Counted from the first letter of the stretch, positions 53,461-62,352 are shown. The stretch: DNA of 64,000 bases from Acinetobacter portensis (GCF_023158935.1 NZ_CP096120.1:558001-622000); one strand, 5' to 3'. Notes: generated by a model not told the origin, from the sequence alone. Numbers and translations are program-made.

Positions 53461-54405
53461 TTATTTATCTCGGTCATGCGGATTGGAAATTAATGCTTTT
53501 AATTGATCAGACATTTCGAAATTTAAGTTGATATTTTTTGGTGGAACTGCAGATTGGAACCATTTTTTGTACATTTCGTTGATTTGACCTGATTTGTACG
53601 TTTCAGTAATTGCACCGTCAACAACTTGCTTAAAGCCAGTATCACCTTTACGAAGCATACAACCGTAAATCTCTTGAATTGGTGCAGTACCAACAATTAC
53701 CCATTTTTCAGGATTAATTGCTTTAGATTTTTCACCAGCAAGTAAAATGTCATCCATCATAAATGCAGCAGCACGGCCACTTTGAAGCATTAAGAAAGAT
53801 TCAGCATGGTCTTTAGCAGAAATAATTTCGCCAATGCCTAACTCTTTTTCATGCTGACGGATATAACGTTCAGAAGTTGTACCCGCAGTTGTTACAAGTT
53901 TTTTACCTTTAAGATCAGCAAAATCTTTAACACCAGAATCTGTAGCTGTAAGTAAGCGAGAACCTACTTGGAAGAAACCTACTGAGAAGTCAACTTGCTG
54001 TTGGCGTTCTTTATTATTTGTTGTAGAACCACATTCTAAGTCAACAGTACCGTTAGAAACTAAAGGAATACGATTTTGGCTTGTTACAAGGTTGTAGCGT
54101 ACTTTTAGGTCTGGAAGGTTAAGTTCTTTTTTAACTGCTTCAACTACTTTCAATTGTAGGTCGTGTGCATAACCAACAGGTTGTGTTGGATTATCTGCAA
54201 TATAAGAAAATGGAATAGATGAGTCTCGGTAGCCAAGAACAATAGTTCCAGATTTTTTGATTTTGTCTAATGTCCCCGAAGTAGCTGCAGTATCAGATGA
54301 TGCTGAGTCTGTAGCAGCAGGAGCTTTGTCATTGCTACATGCGCTTAGACCAAGCATAAGAGCACCTGTACAAAGAACAGATAGAGTGGTGTGTTTGAAC
54401 TTCAT
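53461..54405 (-). CDS. gltI: Glutamate/aspartate-binding lipoprotein GltI
   Basis: 314-residue solute-binding protein. The N-terminus ends in a lipobox-like LSACSND (Cys23), so it is probably lipid-anchored, unlike the soluble E. coli GltI. The SBP_bac_3 domain begins LDKIKKSGTIVLGYRDSSIPFSYIAD and includes DLECGSTTNNKERQQQVDFS and KKLVTTAGTTSERYIRQ. A hinge-binding pattern for acidic amino acids is inferred from similarity. First gene of the operon. Confidence 0.92.
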   Translation of the reverse strand: MKFKHTTLSVLCTGALMLGLSACSNDKAPAATDSASSDTAATSGTLDKIKKSGTIVLGYRDSSIPFSYIADNPTQPVGYAHDLQLKVVEAVKKELNLPDLKVRYNLVTSQNRIPLVSNGTVDLECGSTTNNKERQQQVDFSVGFFQVGSRLLTATDSGVKDFADLKGKKLVTTAGTTSERYIRQHEKELGIGEIISAKDHAESFLMLQSGRAAAFMMDDILLAGEKSKAINPEKWVIVGTAPIQEIYGCMLRKGDTGFKQVVDGAITETYKSGQINEMYKKWFQSAVPPKNINLNFEMSDQLKALISNPHDRDK

Positions 54406-54968
54406 GTATAAACTCCGTTTCTATAATTATTTCTGTTTTGGTTTTGATGTATTAAATACGCTTTTTGTATAAAAGATGTATTTAATATTGCAAATAAGTA
54501 ACCCGTATTTATCTTATGCGAGTTATTACTCTTTGCTCAAGGAAAATAATTTCACAGTTTATTTGAGGCTAAATAGTGATCAAGTTGTCATTTTGTTTTG
54601 TAATAACCCTTAATTTATATGCCTTCCGTGACAATTAATTTTCAAAGATTGTTGTTAAAATATACATAAATTCGTGTATAAATACACCATTATGAGAAGC
54701 TAGTTACATTTTGTAACTAATATGTTTTGGCTACAAAACTATTTAAATGTAGAAAAAATGAATAATTCTCTCTTAAATGAAAGAGATAATTATAAATCTA
54801 ATATTTTAGTTATCGTTTTTATGTATTAATAACACATTGAAAGTATTTGAAATAATTTTCTAATTTTTAGAATTTGTTTATAAAAAAATCTATTTTTATT
54901 GATTGTGTTATTCATCTTATTATTTTTGATCATGCGCTATAATTAGGTTTTCATCTTGCTCAAAATGT
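54406..54968. other. 563-bp divergent spacer gltI / J-domain gene
   Basis: Strongly AT-rich, no ORF of interest. A TATAAT at 54938-54943, 26 bp before the downstream ATG, is a good -10 candidate for the J-domain gene. The long gltI side suggests regulatory sites, but none was recognised. Confidence 0.5.
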
Positions 54969-56000
54969 ATGTCTTCTGAACTTAAAACCACGTTTCAAAC
55001 TGTTCTTGAAGTTTCACCGCAGCATCAAAAGCTGAAGCGTTTGATTGATGAAATTGAGCAGCAAAAATTATTACTTGAAGAATGGAAACAGGCGCAAGCT
55101 GATATTCATAGTTATAGTCAAAAAGCGTTGATGCCTGCTTATCGTAGTTTATATGTAACGTTATTTCAGCAAATGCAGGTGCTTTGGAATAGCTTAAGCG
55201 TTTATGGTTTAAGTAAGTTAGATAAAGCTCAAGTTGAAACTAAAATTCAGACTTTGGTAAAGCTCTTAAAAAATTCAAAATTTTTAGATCAAACTCAGTC
55301 TAAAGAAGTTGATTCGCTATTTACTTATTATGAACAAGCTGAAGAATATGCAAAGAATAAGAAAAGCAAAAAGAAAATTCAGGAGTTGGATGGTGATTTA
55401 ACGCAAAGTTTGAATCCTCATGATGATGTTGAAAAATGGAATACCGATGAATATGTTCAAGCACGTGAGCAAGCTAAATTAAAACGTCAGCAAGAAAAAC
55501 AAGCCAAGGCTTCAAGGCTAGTGAATCAATCGCTTAAAACTGTATATTTAAAAATTGCCGCTATTATTCACCCTGACCGTGAACTTGATGAAAGTAAAAA
55601 AGTTGAAAAGACCGAGCTTTTACAACGTGCTAATGAAGCATATGAGCAAGAAGATTTATTCTTTTTACTAAAGTTTCAACTAGAAGTAGAGCAAAATAAA
55701 AATGGTTCAAATAAGGGTTTAAGCGCAGAACAAGTGAAGTTTTATCAGCAATCTTTAGAAGCACAAAGCCAAGCGTTGAAAATGCAGATTCAGGAATTAA
55801 TCGATTCGTTAGTGTGGTCAAATAAAGCCAAAATTTTGGTGAAAAAATCTAAAGGGCAACTGAACATTATGGATTTGTATAAGCAGATCGATGTGGATGT
55901 GTCAGCAGTGAAACAGCAATTTAAAGCTGAGAAGCAAAGGCTTAGTTTTATGGGGAAAGAGAGTGGGTTGGAAATGTTATTAGAAAAAGGTGTTTTGTAG
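54969..56000 (+). CDS. J-domain-like protein
   Basis: 343 residues, very rich in Lys/Gln/Glu and mostly coiled-coil helical (ILEVSPQHQKLKRLIDEIEQQKLLLEEWKQAQ at the start). Around residues 190-235, VYLKIAAIIHPDRELDESKKVEKTELLQRANEAYEQEDLFFLL is a J-domain core with the HPD tripeptide and the following helix III/IV, placed in the middle of the chain. It probably recruits DnaK to a client. The N-terminal helical part is not recognised. Confidence 0.75.
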   Translation: MSSELKTTFQTVLEVSPQHQKLKRLIDEIEQQKLLLEEWKQAQADIHSYSQKALMPAYRSLYVTLFQQMQVLWNSLSVYGLSKLDKAQVETKIQTLVKLLKNSKFLDQTQSKEVDSLFTYYEQAEEYAKNKKSKKKIQELDGDLTQSLNPHDDVEKWNTDEYVQAREQAKLKRQQEKQAKASRLVNQSLKTVYLKIAAIIHPDRELDESKKVEKTELLQRANEAYEQEDLFFLLKFQLEVEQNKNGSNKGLSAEQVKFYQQSLEAQSQALKMQIQELIDSLVWSNKAKILVKKSKGQLNIMDLYKQIDVDVSAVKQQFKAEKQRLSFMGKESGLEMLLEKGVL

Positions 56001-56213
56001 CATTTAAAAATGTTCTAAATAAACTCACAGTGGGTAACTTTAATGTCAGAAACAGTGTGTTAGTTTGGATATGTTCAATAATGGAGTATCTTTTTTGATA
56101 GTAAAATCTAATTATAAAGAAATATCATATAGCTATTAATACTTTTGAATTAAGTACTTAACTAAAAAATGCGCTATGATGAAGCACTTTTATTTTTTAT
56201 ATGGGGCAGTAGA

Positions 56214-56324
56214 ATGAATTTTCTAAAGAAGAAAAATAAAGCAAGCTTTGTATTTTTCATTCTGGTGCTCTATTCCTGTATAGGAACAGCAGTAGGCTTT
56301 TTGTTTATCGATTATCTTCTGTAA
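56214..56324 (+). CDS. Small membrane peptide, 36 residues
   Basis: Reads MNFLKKKNKASFVFFILVLY..GTAVGFLFIDYLL. A basic start (KKKNK) followed by one membrane helix that fills the rest. A GGGG tract stands about 9 nt upstream of the ATG. No homologue recognised; a gene is plausible but unproven. Confidence 0.45.
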   Translation: MNFLKKKNKASFVFFILVLYSCIGTAVGFLFIDYLL

Positions 56325-56346
56325 GAAATTTAAAAATACTATAAAA

Positions 56347-56380
56347 AGAAAAAAGCCGAATATTGAATTCGGCTTTTGTT
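56347..56380 (-). terminator. Terminator of dusC
   Basis: AAAAAAGCCGAATA-TTGA-ATTCGGCTTTT-type hairpin with T run on the minus strand, directly after the stop. Confidence 0.8.
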
Positions 56381-57310
56381 TTAATACGACTTCAGTTTTT
56401 CAATAATTTCATCTAATGGTCTTACGCGTTTTACATCATCCCATAAGGTTTTTGCTTCAGGATAATGCTTAGACATCATGCCTAACCATTGTTTATAACG
56501 ACCAACCATATTCATTTCTTTTTTATATGAACCATTCAAGAAACGAATTTGAAGTTCCAATAATTCATTCCATGTAATAAGTGGTTCATCTGTATTTTGG
56601 CGAATACATTGTGTTAAATCTGGTGTTGTTACAGCACCACGACCAATCATTAAGTCTTCACAACCCGATTCTAGTTGGCATTGTTTTGCATCTGCATTTG
56701 TCCAAATTTCACCGTTGGCAATCACATTAATTTTAAGTGCTTCACGAATAGGATTTAACTGATCCCAAAAAGCTGGTGGTGTATAACCATCTGCTTTGGT
56801 ACGTGCGTGAACTGTTACCCATGCTGCGCCTGCATCTTCAATTGCATGTGCATTTTCAAGCATGAAGTTTCTGTCCATATAGCCTAAACGCATTTTTGCA
56901 GATACAGGAATATGACTTGGTACAGCATCTCGCACAGCTTTTACTAGTTCGTGTACAACTTCAGGTTCATCGAGTAAAACAGAACCGCCACGGTGTTTAT
57001 TGACTGTTTTTGCAGGGCAACCAAAGTTCATATCAATGGCAGGTGCGCCAAGTTCTGCTACACGTGCTGCATTGGCTGCGAGCATTTCAGGATCATTTCC
57101 TAAAAATTGAACATGCACAGGTGTTCCTGCTGCCGTTTTGCCATCGTTGAGTAATTCTGGGCAATATTGATAAAAGATATGGTCGGGTAAAACAGAGTTG
57201 GTGACACGAATGAATTCGGTTACACACCAGTCGAAACTGCCTACGGATGTAAGTACATCTCGCATAATTGGGTCAGTTAAGCCTTCCATGGGTGCAAGCA
57301 CAAGTTTCAA
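56381..57310 (-). CDS. dusC: tRNA-dihydrouridine(16) synthase DusC
   Basis: FMN-dependent reductase forming dihydrouridine in tRNA (U16 in E. coli). 309 residues. LAPMEGLTDPIMRDVLT, MNFGCPAKTVNKHRGGSVLL (catalytic Cys), VSAKMRLGY, VHARTKADGY and IANGEIW...MIGRGAVTTPDL are the Dus motifs. The QYCPELLNDGKTAAGTPVHVQ and final NMVGRYKQWLGMMSKHYPEA segments fit the DusC subfamily better than DusA/B. Confidence 0.9.
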   Translation of the reverse strand: MKLVLAPMEGLTDPIMRDVLTSVGSFDWCVTEFIRVTNSVLPDHIFYQYCPELLNDGKTAAGTPVHVQFLGNDPEMLAANAARVAELGAPAIDMNFGCPAKTVNKHRGGSVLLDEPEVVHELVKAVRDAVPSHIPVSAKMRLGYMDRNFMLENAHAIEDAGAAWVTVHARTKADGYTPPAFWDQLNPIREALKINVIANGEIWTNADAKQCQLESGCEDLMIGRGAVTTPDLTQCIRQNTDEPLITWNELLELQIRFLNGSYKKEMNMVGRYKQWLGMMSKHYPEAKTLWDDVKRVRPLDEIIEKLKSY

Positions 57311-57770
57311 AGTGTTTTACCTGATGATGAAAAAAAGGGTGTTATACGTTTTTTTAGAGTAGATGTCTAGGGAAAGGTATGGATAGGATTATTGTGTGAA
57401 ATTTCTTAACGTAATTTGACAATATTTAAGAGGAAAAATCCATTTGATGATGGTTTATTTATAGCCTTTATCTAAGATGAGTGAATGTTGTGTTGAATGA
57501 AACTTGTCTTAAGTTAATGTAGATGAAGGTTTTTAAACTTTTTACAAAATAATTAAATATATATATAAGAAAACTTGATTAAATGGTTTTTTAGTGTATA
57601 GTTAACTTAACTAGAAAAAAGTCTCGTTTCGGTAAATCTTCTTTAAGTATCGCAGTTTTAGTCATAATCCTTCGTTTTTTCAGATTTTAAGTCTCATTCT
57701 TTATTATTTCAAAGTTAAAGCTAGTCAAAAAACATTGGCTTAAAATTATTAAAAATTAGTAGGATATATT
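57311..57770. other. dusC-csp intergenic region with long csp leader
   Basis: 460 bp without a gene. It includes the dusC promoter region and the cold shock gene leader. The predicted csp mRNA leader of about 160 nt is U-rich, as in cspA-type thermosensing leaders; no classical cold box was recognised. Confidence 0.5.
57575..57602 (+). promoter_or_regulatory. Candidate csp promoter
   Basis: TTGATT (-35) and TATAGT (-10) 16 bp apart. The start of transcription would fall near 57609, giving a 5' leader of about 160 nt. Confidence 0.5.
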
Positions 57771-57986
57771 ATGTCAAACTCAAATGTTGTTAAAGGTACT
57801 GTAAAGTGGTTCAACGAAACTAAAGGTTTTGGTTTCATTCAACAAGAATCAGGTCCAGACGTTTTTGCTCATTTCAGCGAAATTTCAAGTTCAGGTTTTA
57901 AAACACTTATTGAAGGTCAACTTGTTGAATTCAGTATTGCTCAAGGTCAGAAAGGACCGAATGCTGTAAATATTGTTGCTATCTAA
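57771..57986 (+). CDS. Cold shock domain protein (CspA family)
   Basis: 71-residue RNA/ssDNA-binding OB-fold protein. RNP1 KGFGFIQQE and RNP2 VFAHFSEI are intact, with the usual start [27 protein letters not shown] precedes the ATG. A long untranslated leader suggests cold- or stress-dependent control of the mRNA. Confidence 0.95.
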   Translation: MSNSNVVKGTVKWFNETKGFGFIQQESGPDVFAHFSEISSSGFKTLIEGQLVEFSIAQGQKGPNAVNIVAI

Positions 57987-58003
57987 GTAACAATAAGCAG
58001 TAA

Positions 58004-58030
58004 TAAAAAGCACTTTCGAGTGCTTTTTTA
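58004..58030 (+). terminator. Terminator of the csp gene
   Basis: AAAAGCACT-TTCG-AGTGCTTTT hairpin with T6. Confidence 0.88.
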
Positions 58031-58093
58031 GACTTTAAAATTTAATTTTTTAGTTGTTTTTTTAATTTATAAAATTCAAATATAGGAAATAAG

Positions 58094-58321
58094 TTGCTAA
58101 AAATAAATGATTTAATAGCAAAATCAAAAAATGGTACTGAAATTATTGTTTCATTAATTCCACTGAATAGATTACAAAATACGCGTCAAGGTTTAAAGTC
58201 AGTTGAAGTGGGTAAACGAGTTCTTTTATCTTCTGGTATAGAGGTTGATTTGAATTTAGATGGCTGTAGCTTTTATACATCTTTACACCAATTATTTAAA
58301 TTAAATCAGAAATTTAATTAG
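58094..58321 (+). CDS. Hypothetical protein, 75 residues (TTG start)
   Basis: Not recognised. Begins LKINDLIAKSKNGTEIIVSL; the TTG has an AGGAAA site 5 nt upstream and no ATG is available in frame. Soluble, beta-rich, ending in FYTSLHQLFKLNQKFN. Lies between the cold shock gene and a second small protein; a weak shared pattern (K-x2-G...N-T...F) suggests they could be distant paralogues. Confidence 0.5.
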   Translation: MLKINDLIAKSKNGTEIIVSLIPLNRLQNTRQGLKSVEVGKRVLLSSGIEVDLNLDGCSFYTSLHQLFKLNQKFN

Positions 58322-58386
58322 AAATAAAATTAAGAAATATTAAATTTAATTCATTTTTGAACATTACATTATTATTAAGGGAATAT

Positions 58387-58584
58387 ATGTTAAAGCAAAG
58401 TATTTACGTTAAAGATCAGTTTGGTGTTAAACATGCAATTCAAGCGACAGTCGATTCTGAGTTTGTTAATACGCAATCGCACTCAAATATCAAACATATT
58501 ACAGTCGATGGTGAAGATATTAGACCAAGCTTTGAAATGTTTTTTCAAAGTGTTTCGAGTGGTAGAATTTTTAAAGTGATTTAA
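58387..58584 (+). CDS. Hypothetical protein, 65 residues
   Basis: From the ATG at 58387 (AAGGGA upstream): MLKQSIYVKDQFGVKHAIQA...SSGRIFKVI. Small, soluble, strand-rich, not recognised. A longer TTG-started version (58357) is unlikely. Strong terminator downstream. Confidence 0.55.
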   Translation: MLKQSIYVKDQFGVKHAIQATVDSEFVNTQSHSNIKHITVDGEDIRPSFEMFFQSVSSGRIFKVI

Positions 58585-58605
58585 ATATATAAATGACGAT
58601 AAATA

Positions 58606-58636
58606 AAAAGCCCAATTTTTTAATTGGGCTTTTTTT
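58606..58636 (+). terminator. Terminator
   Basis: AAAAGCCCAATT-TTTT-AATTGGGCTTTT with T run. Confidence 0.88.
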
Positions 58637-58681
58637 GTTTTTAATCGTTTGAAAGTTATTAATACTTGAAATAGGGGAGAG

Positions 58682-59491
58682 TTATCTACCTAAAATCATT
58701 TCCAATACAAATTTAGAACCAATAAAACCAAGGGCTAATAAGAAGAATCCCATAATGGTAAAGCGAATGGCTTTTTGACCACGCCATCCAAATTTGTAAT
58801 GTCCAATAAGTAGCGAGCCATAAATGAACCAAGACACAATACTAAATGCGGTTTTGTGCGCTAAATGTTGACCAAAGAAGTTTTCAATAGTGAAGAAGCC
58901 AAAGCCTAAAGCAACAGTTAATAAAGCAAACCCTGCAATCAGCATATCGAATAATAAGGTTTCCATTGCTTGGAAAGATGGCAATAAACTTACCCAAATG
59001 CGACGTTTTTGTTTGTTTTTTAATTCTCGATTTTGGAACCACAAAATAACGGCTTGAATAGTCGCCATTAATAGAACGGCATAAGCAGATAAAGAAAGAA
59101 TAATATGAATATCTAAATAAATAGAAGAATATTCAATGAGCTGTTTATCTTTGCTAAATGCAAAACCTAAAATTAAACCCGTTGCAGCAACAGGAATGCC
59201 CAGCAAATTCATAGCAGCAACAGGGCGATAAGTACTAAAAAGCGCACTGAGCAATAGCATCAAGCCTGAGGTAAAAGATACAAGATTGAAAACATCATAA
59301 TTAATTCCTGCTGGCGTTAACATATCGTTATATAAAACAGCGCCATGCAGAACTAAGCCTAAACCTAGTACAACACCAAAAAACCATTGGTTTGTATTAT
59401 TTTTTGATATTAAATGACTTAATAAATACCAAAAAGCAGTTACGTATGCGACCAAAGCTAAGACTGTATAAACCAGAGGCAGGCTAATCAT
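58682..59491 (-). CDS. ypjD: CcsA/YpjD-like inner-membrane protein
   Basis: 269 residues with eight hydrophobic helices. CcsA-type cytochrome c assembly domain: DIHIILSLSAYAVLLMATIQAVILW, then FDMLIAGFALLTVALGFGFF and AHKTAFSIVSWFIYGSLLIGHYKFGWRGQKAIRF, the WxxxxWRG-like histidine block. The place next to and divergent from ffh is the same as E. coli ypjD. Despite the domain, YpjD is not established as a haem handler. Confidence 0.85.
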   Translation of the reverse strand: MISLPLVYTVLALVAYVTAFWYLLSHLISKNNTNQWFFGVVLGLGLVLHGAVLYNDMLTPAGINYDVFNLVSFTSGLMLLLSALFSTYRPVAAMNLLGIPVAATGLILGFAFSKDKQLIEYSSIYLDIHIILSLSAYAVLLMATIQAVILWFQNRELKNKQKRRIWVSLLPSFQAMETLLFDMLIAGFALLTVALGFGFFTIENFFGQHLAHKTAFSIVSWFIYGSLLIGHYKFGWRGQKAIRFTIMGFFLLALGFIGSKFVLEMILGR

Positions 59492-59629
59492 GACAAACCT
59501 TTTTCAGGATGATGAATATTCATTTATATAAATTCTACTCGAACTAAAGTATCCTATAGCATTCTATGCATAAATTTTCTATTTTAAGAAACATTTTTTT
59601 GCTACTAGTTATTTTAAGCGGATTTTGCA

Positions 59630-61030
59630 ATGTTTGATACCTTAACAGAACGACTCACGCAGAGTTTAAGAAATGTTACTGGCTCCGGGCAGCTAACCGA
59701 AGACAATATTAAAGATACGTTACGTGAAGTGCGTATGGCACTTCTGGAAGCCGATGTTGCATTACCTGTAACTCGTGAATTCATCGCGAAAGTTAAGGAA
59801 GAAGCATTGGGTCAAGAGGTGATGACGCAGTTATCACCAGGTCAAGCCTTCGTTAAAATTGTACATAACGAATTGACCAAAATGATGGGTGAGGCGAATG
59901 AAAGCCTAGACCTAGCAGCAAAACCACCAGTTGTTATTTTATTGGCAGGTTTGCAAGGTGCGGGTAAAACCACAACCGCTGCAAAACTTGCACGTTTCTT
60001 ACAAGAACGTCAAAAGAAAAAAGTGGCAATGGTTTCTGCCGATGTTTACCGTCCGGCGGCAATTAAACAGTTACAAACTGTTGCTGGCGAAGTAGGCGCA
60101 ATTTTCTTTGAATCTAGTGCAGATGAAAAACCAATTACTATTGCAACTCGTGCAATTGAGCAAGCAAAAATCCAATTTGCTGATGTTTTAATTGTCGATA
60201 CAGCAGGTCGTTTACATGTCGATGAAGACATGATGGACGAAATTAAAGAGCTTCATACTGCAATTAAGCCAACTGAAACCTTGTTTGTTGTAGATGCAAT
60301 GACCGGTCAGGATGCTGCAAATACAGCAAAAGCCTTTAATGATGCATTACCGCTTACAGGTGTAATTTTAACGAAAACTGATGGTGATGCGCGCGGTGGT
60401 GCGGCACTTTCTGTTCGTGCAATTACAGGTAAGCCAATTAAATTCTTAGGTATGGGCGAAAAGCTTGATGCCTTAGAACCATTCCATCCTGAACGTGTTG
60501 CACAACGTATTTTAGGTATGGGTGACGTACTTTCTTTAGTCGAAGAGCTTGAGCGTAAAGTCGACAAAGAAAAAGCCGAAAAAATGGCGAAAAAATTGCA
60601 AAAAGGCGGAAGCTTCAACTTTGAAGATATGCTTATGCAATTTGAACAAATGAATAAAATGGGCGGCATGATGGGCTTCTTAGACAAGTTGCCAGGTATG
60701 AGCAATGCAGGTCTACAAGACGCACTTGCACAAGCTAACCCAGAAAAACAAGTGAAGAAAATGGAAGCGATTATTCAGTCTATGACACTGAAAGAACGTC
60801 GCAATCCAGATTTGATGAACCCAAGCCGTAAAAAGCGTATTGCTGCAGGTTGTGGTATGGATGTTTCAGAAGTGAATAAACTGATTAAACAACATGCTCA
60901 AATGGCAAAAATGATGAAGAAATTTGCGAATCCATCAGGTATGGCAAAAATGATGCGTTCATTGGGGGGCTTGCAAAAGCAATTCGGTGGCGGTGGTGGT
61001 ATGGGTCCACTATTTGGTAATAAGAAATAA
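59630..61030 (+). CDS. ffh: Signal recognition particle GTPase Ffh
   Basis: Protein subunit of SRP, targeting nascent inner-membrane proteins with 4.5S RNA and FtsY. 466 residues. N domain (MFDTLTERLTQSLRNVTG), G domain with GLQGAGKTTTAAKLA, DVYRPAA, DTAGR, TKTDGDARGGAALS, and C-terminal methionine-rich M domain (LMQFEQMNKMGGMMGFLDKLPGM...) with the RNA-binding SRKKRIAAGCG. Its terminator is split by the IS4 element directly downstream. Confidence 0.97.
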   Translation: MFDTLTERLTQSLRNVTGSGQLTEDNIKDTLREVRMALLEADVALPVTREFIAKVKEEALGQEVMTQLSPGQAFVKIVHNELTKMMGEANESLDLAAKPPVVILLAGLQGAGKTTTAAKLARFLQERQKKKVAMVSADVYRPAAIKQLQTVAGEVGAIFFESSADEKPITIATRAIEQAKIQFADVLIVDTAGRLHVDEDMMDEIKELHTAIKPTETLFVVDAMTGQDAANTAKAFNDALPLTGVILTKTDGDARGGAALSVRAITGKPIKFLGMGEKLDALEPFHPERVAQRILGMGDVLSLVEELERKVDKEKAEKMAKKLQKGGSFNFEDMLMQFEQMNKMGGMMGFLDKLPGMSNAGLQDALAQANPEKQVKKMEAIIQSMTLKERRNPDLMNPSRKKRIAAGCGMDVSEVNKLIKQHAQMAKMMKKFANPSGMAKMMRSLGGLQKQFGGGGGMGPLFGNKK

Positions 61031-61050
61031 TTATCGAATTTAAATCATAA

Positions 61051-61067
61051 AAAAGGCGCTTAATGCG
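61051..61067 (+). terminator. Proximal half of the ffh terminator, split by the IS4 element
   Basis: AAAAGGCGCTTAATGCG before the element and GCTTAATGCGCCTTTTTT after it (62335-62352) rejoin, less one 10-bp duplication, to AAAAGGCGC-TTAAT-GCGCCTTTT, a perfect terminator. Confidence 0.85.
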
Positions 61068-61097
61068 CACTGCTGTCCCATAGTTTGATTTAAATAA

Positions 61098-61165
61098 AAA
61101 ACCTGAGTCCTAACAGTTAAAATATGAGTACGAACCAACACTTTAACGACCAGGATTCAGGTTTT
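61098..61165 (+). promoter_or_regulatory. Start-sequestering hairpin of the IS4 transposase
   Basis: AAAACCTGAGTCC (61098-61110) can pair with GGATTCAGGTTTT (61153-61165) over 13 bp with one G-U pair. The right arm contains the AGG ribosome site and the first two bases of the TTG start. Transcripts entering from outside contain both arms; those starting at a -10-like TAAAAT (61118-61123) would lack the left arm. A 25-codon upstream ORF (ATG 61124 to TAA 61201) starts in the loop. Confidence 0.6.
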
Positions 61166-62315
61166 GTCACATCAGAATACCGTATTTCATCAGCTGATTA
61201 AACCCGTCGTGCGACAGGATTTTGAACAACTTGCTAAAGTACACCATGTTGGACAGAAATTTAGAGCGGCCTCAAGATGGGATCAGTTTATTGCCATATT
61301 GATGTCTCAACTTTCCTGCAGGCAAAGTCTGAGAGATATTCAATCCAATCTGGAGTGCCAGCAGGAAAAACTGAGTCATCTCGGAGCAAAGTCTATACCC
61401 CGAAGTACACTGGCACGAATCAATGAGCAGCAGCCTGCTGCCTTGTATCAACAGCTATTTTACAAGTTGCTTAAATACTATGAACACTCAAAAGTAGCTC
61501 ATAAATTTCGCTTTAAGAATCCCTTGTATTCCTTGGATGCCAGTCATATTGACCTGTCGCTTTCCTTATGTGAATGGGCCAAAGTTCACGACTCAAAAGC
61601 CAGCATGAAACTCAGCATAGGATTGAATCACAGCAATGATATTCCTGAGTTTGTTGCAGTTGAAAATGGCAAAGAAAATGACATGGTACAAGGCCGCAAA
61701 TTCCAGTTTCCTGCTGGCAGCATTGTAGTTTTTGATAAAGGCTATGTCGATTACCAATGGTATGCAAATCTGACTGCTCAAAACATTGGATTTGTCACAC
61801 GTTTTAGGCCTAAATCTGTGTATCAGGTGATCCAGCAACATCCAGTGCTTGAATCCAAAGGTATTCTAAAAGATGAAACCATTCAGCTGAATAGCGCACA
61901 TGCCCTAAAAAGAAAAGCCCCAGTGTTAAGAAGAATTGAATATAGAGATCAGCAAAGTGGCAAGCACTTTAGCTTTCTCAGCAATAACTTTCATTTAGCC
62001 GCCTCCACCATTGCGGCGATTTATAAAGATCGTTGGAAAGTTGAGCTGTTCTTTAAGGCGATTAAGCAAAATCTCAAATTAAAAGCGTTTCTAGGCCGCA
62101 GCAGGAACGCAATTCAGACACAAATCTGGATTGCGATGATCGCCTATTTACTAGTAAGTTTCGCTCAACATTTAGGGAAAAAAGGCTGGACAGTTCAGCG
62201 CTTACTCAGAATAATTCAGGTGAATTTATTTGAAATAAAAACCTTAAAAGCGTTATTTTCACCCGATAAAATCCCCATCAAACAAGAGGAAGCTCATGTG
62301 AGCTTCCTCTTATAA
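61164..62315 (+). CDS. IS4-family transposase (copy 2)
   Basis: 383-residue DDE transposase, same protein as copy 1 (domains described there). TTG start within the sequestering hairpin. The final codons form AAGAGGAAGCTC-ATGT-GAGCTTCCTCTT, a 12-bp perfect hairpin (62284-62311) inside the coding sequence, ending two codons before the stop. Confidence 0.95.
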   Translation: MSHQNTVFHQLIKPVVRQDFEQLAKVHHVGQKFRAASRWDQFIAILMSQLSCRQSLRDIQSNLECQQEKLSHLGAKSIPRSTLARINEQQPAALYQQLFYKLLKYYEHSKVAHKFRFKNPLYSLDASHIDLSLSLCEWAKVHDSKASMKLSIGLNHSNDIPEFVAVENGKENDMVQGRKFQFPAGSIVVFDKGYVDYQWYANLTAQNIGFVTRFRPKSVYQVIQQHPVLESKGILKDETIQLNSAHALKRKAPVLRRIEYRDQQSGKHFSFLSNNFHLAASTIAAIYKDRWKVELFFKAIKQNLKLKAFLGRSRNAIQTQIWIAMIAYLLVSFAQHLGKKGWTVQRLLRIIQVNLFEIKTLKALFSPDKIPIKQEEAHVSFLL

Positions 62316-62334
62316 AAATTGTGGGACAGCAGTG

Positions 62335-62352
62335 GCTTAATGCGCCTTTTTT
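62335..62352 (+). terminator. Distal half of the ffh terminator
   Basis: GCTTAATGCGCCTTTTTT; starts with the second duplication and keeps the U-tract, now behind the IS. Confidence 0.8.

Larger units (their letters stand above)
61068..62334 (+). mobile_element. IS4-family insertion sequence, copy 2 (1267 bp)
   Basis: Same element as at 29468-30734 (same length, ends CACTGCTGTCCCA / TGGGACAGCAGTG, same transposase protein), in the other orientation. 10-bp direct repeats GCTTAATGCG at 61058-61067 and 62335-62344. It lies in the loop of the ffh terminator and is co-oriented with ffh. Confidence 0.95.
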
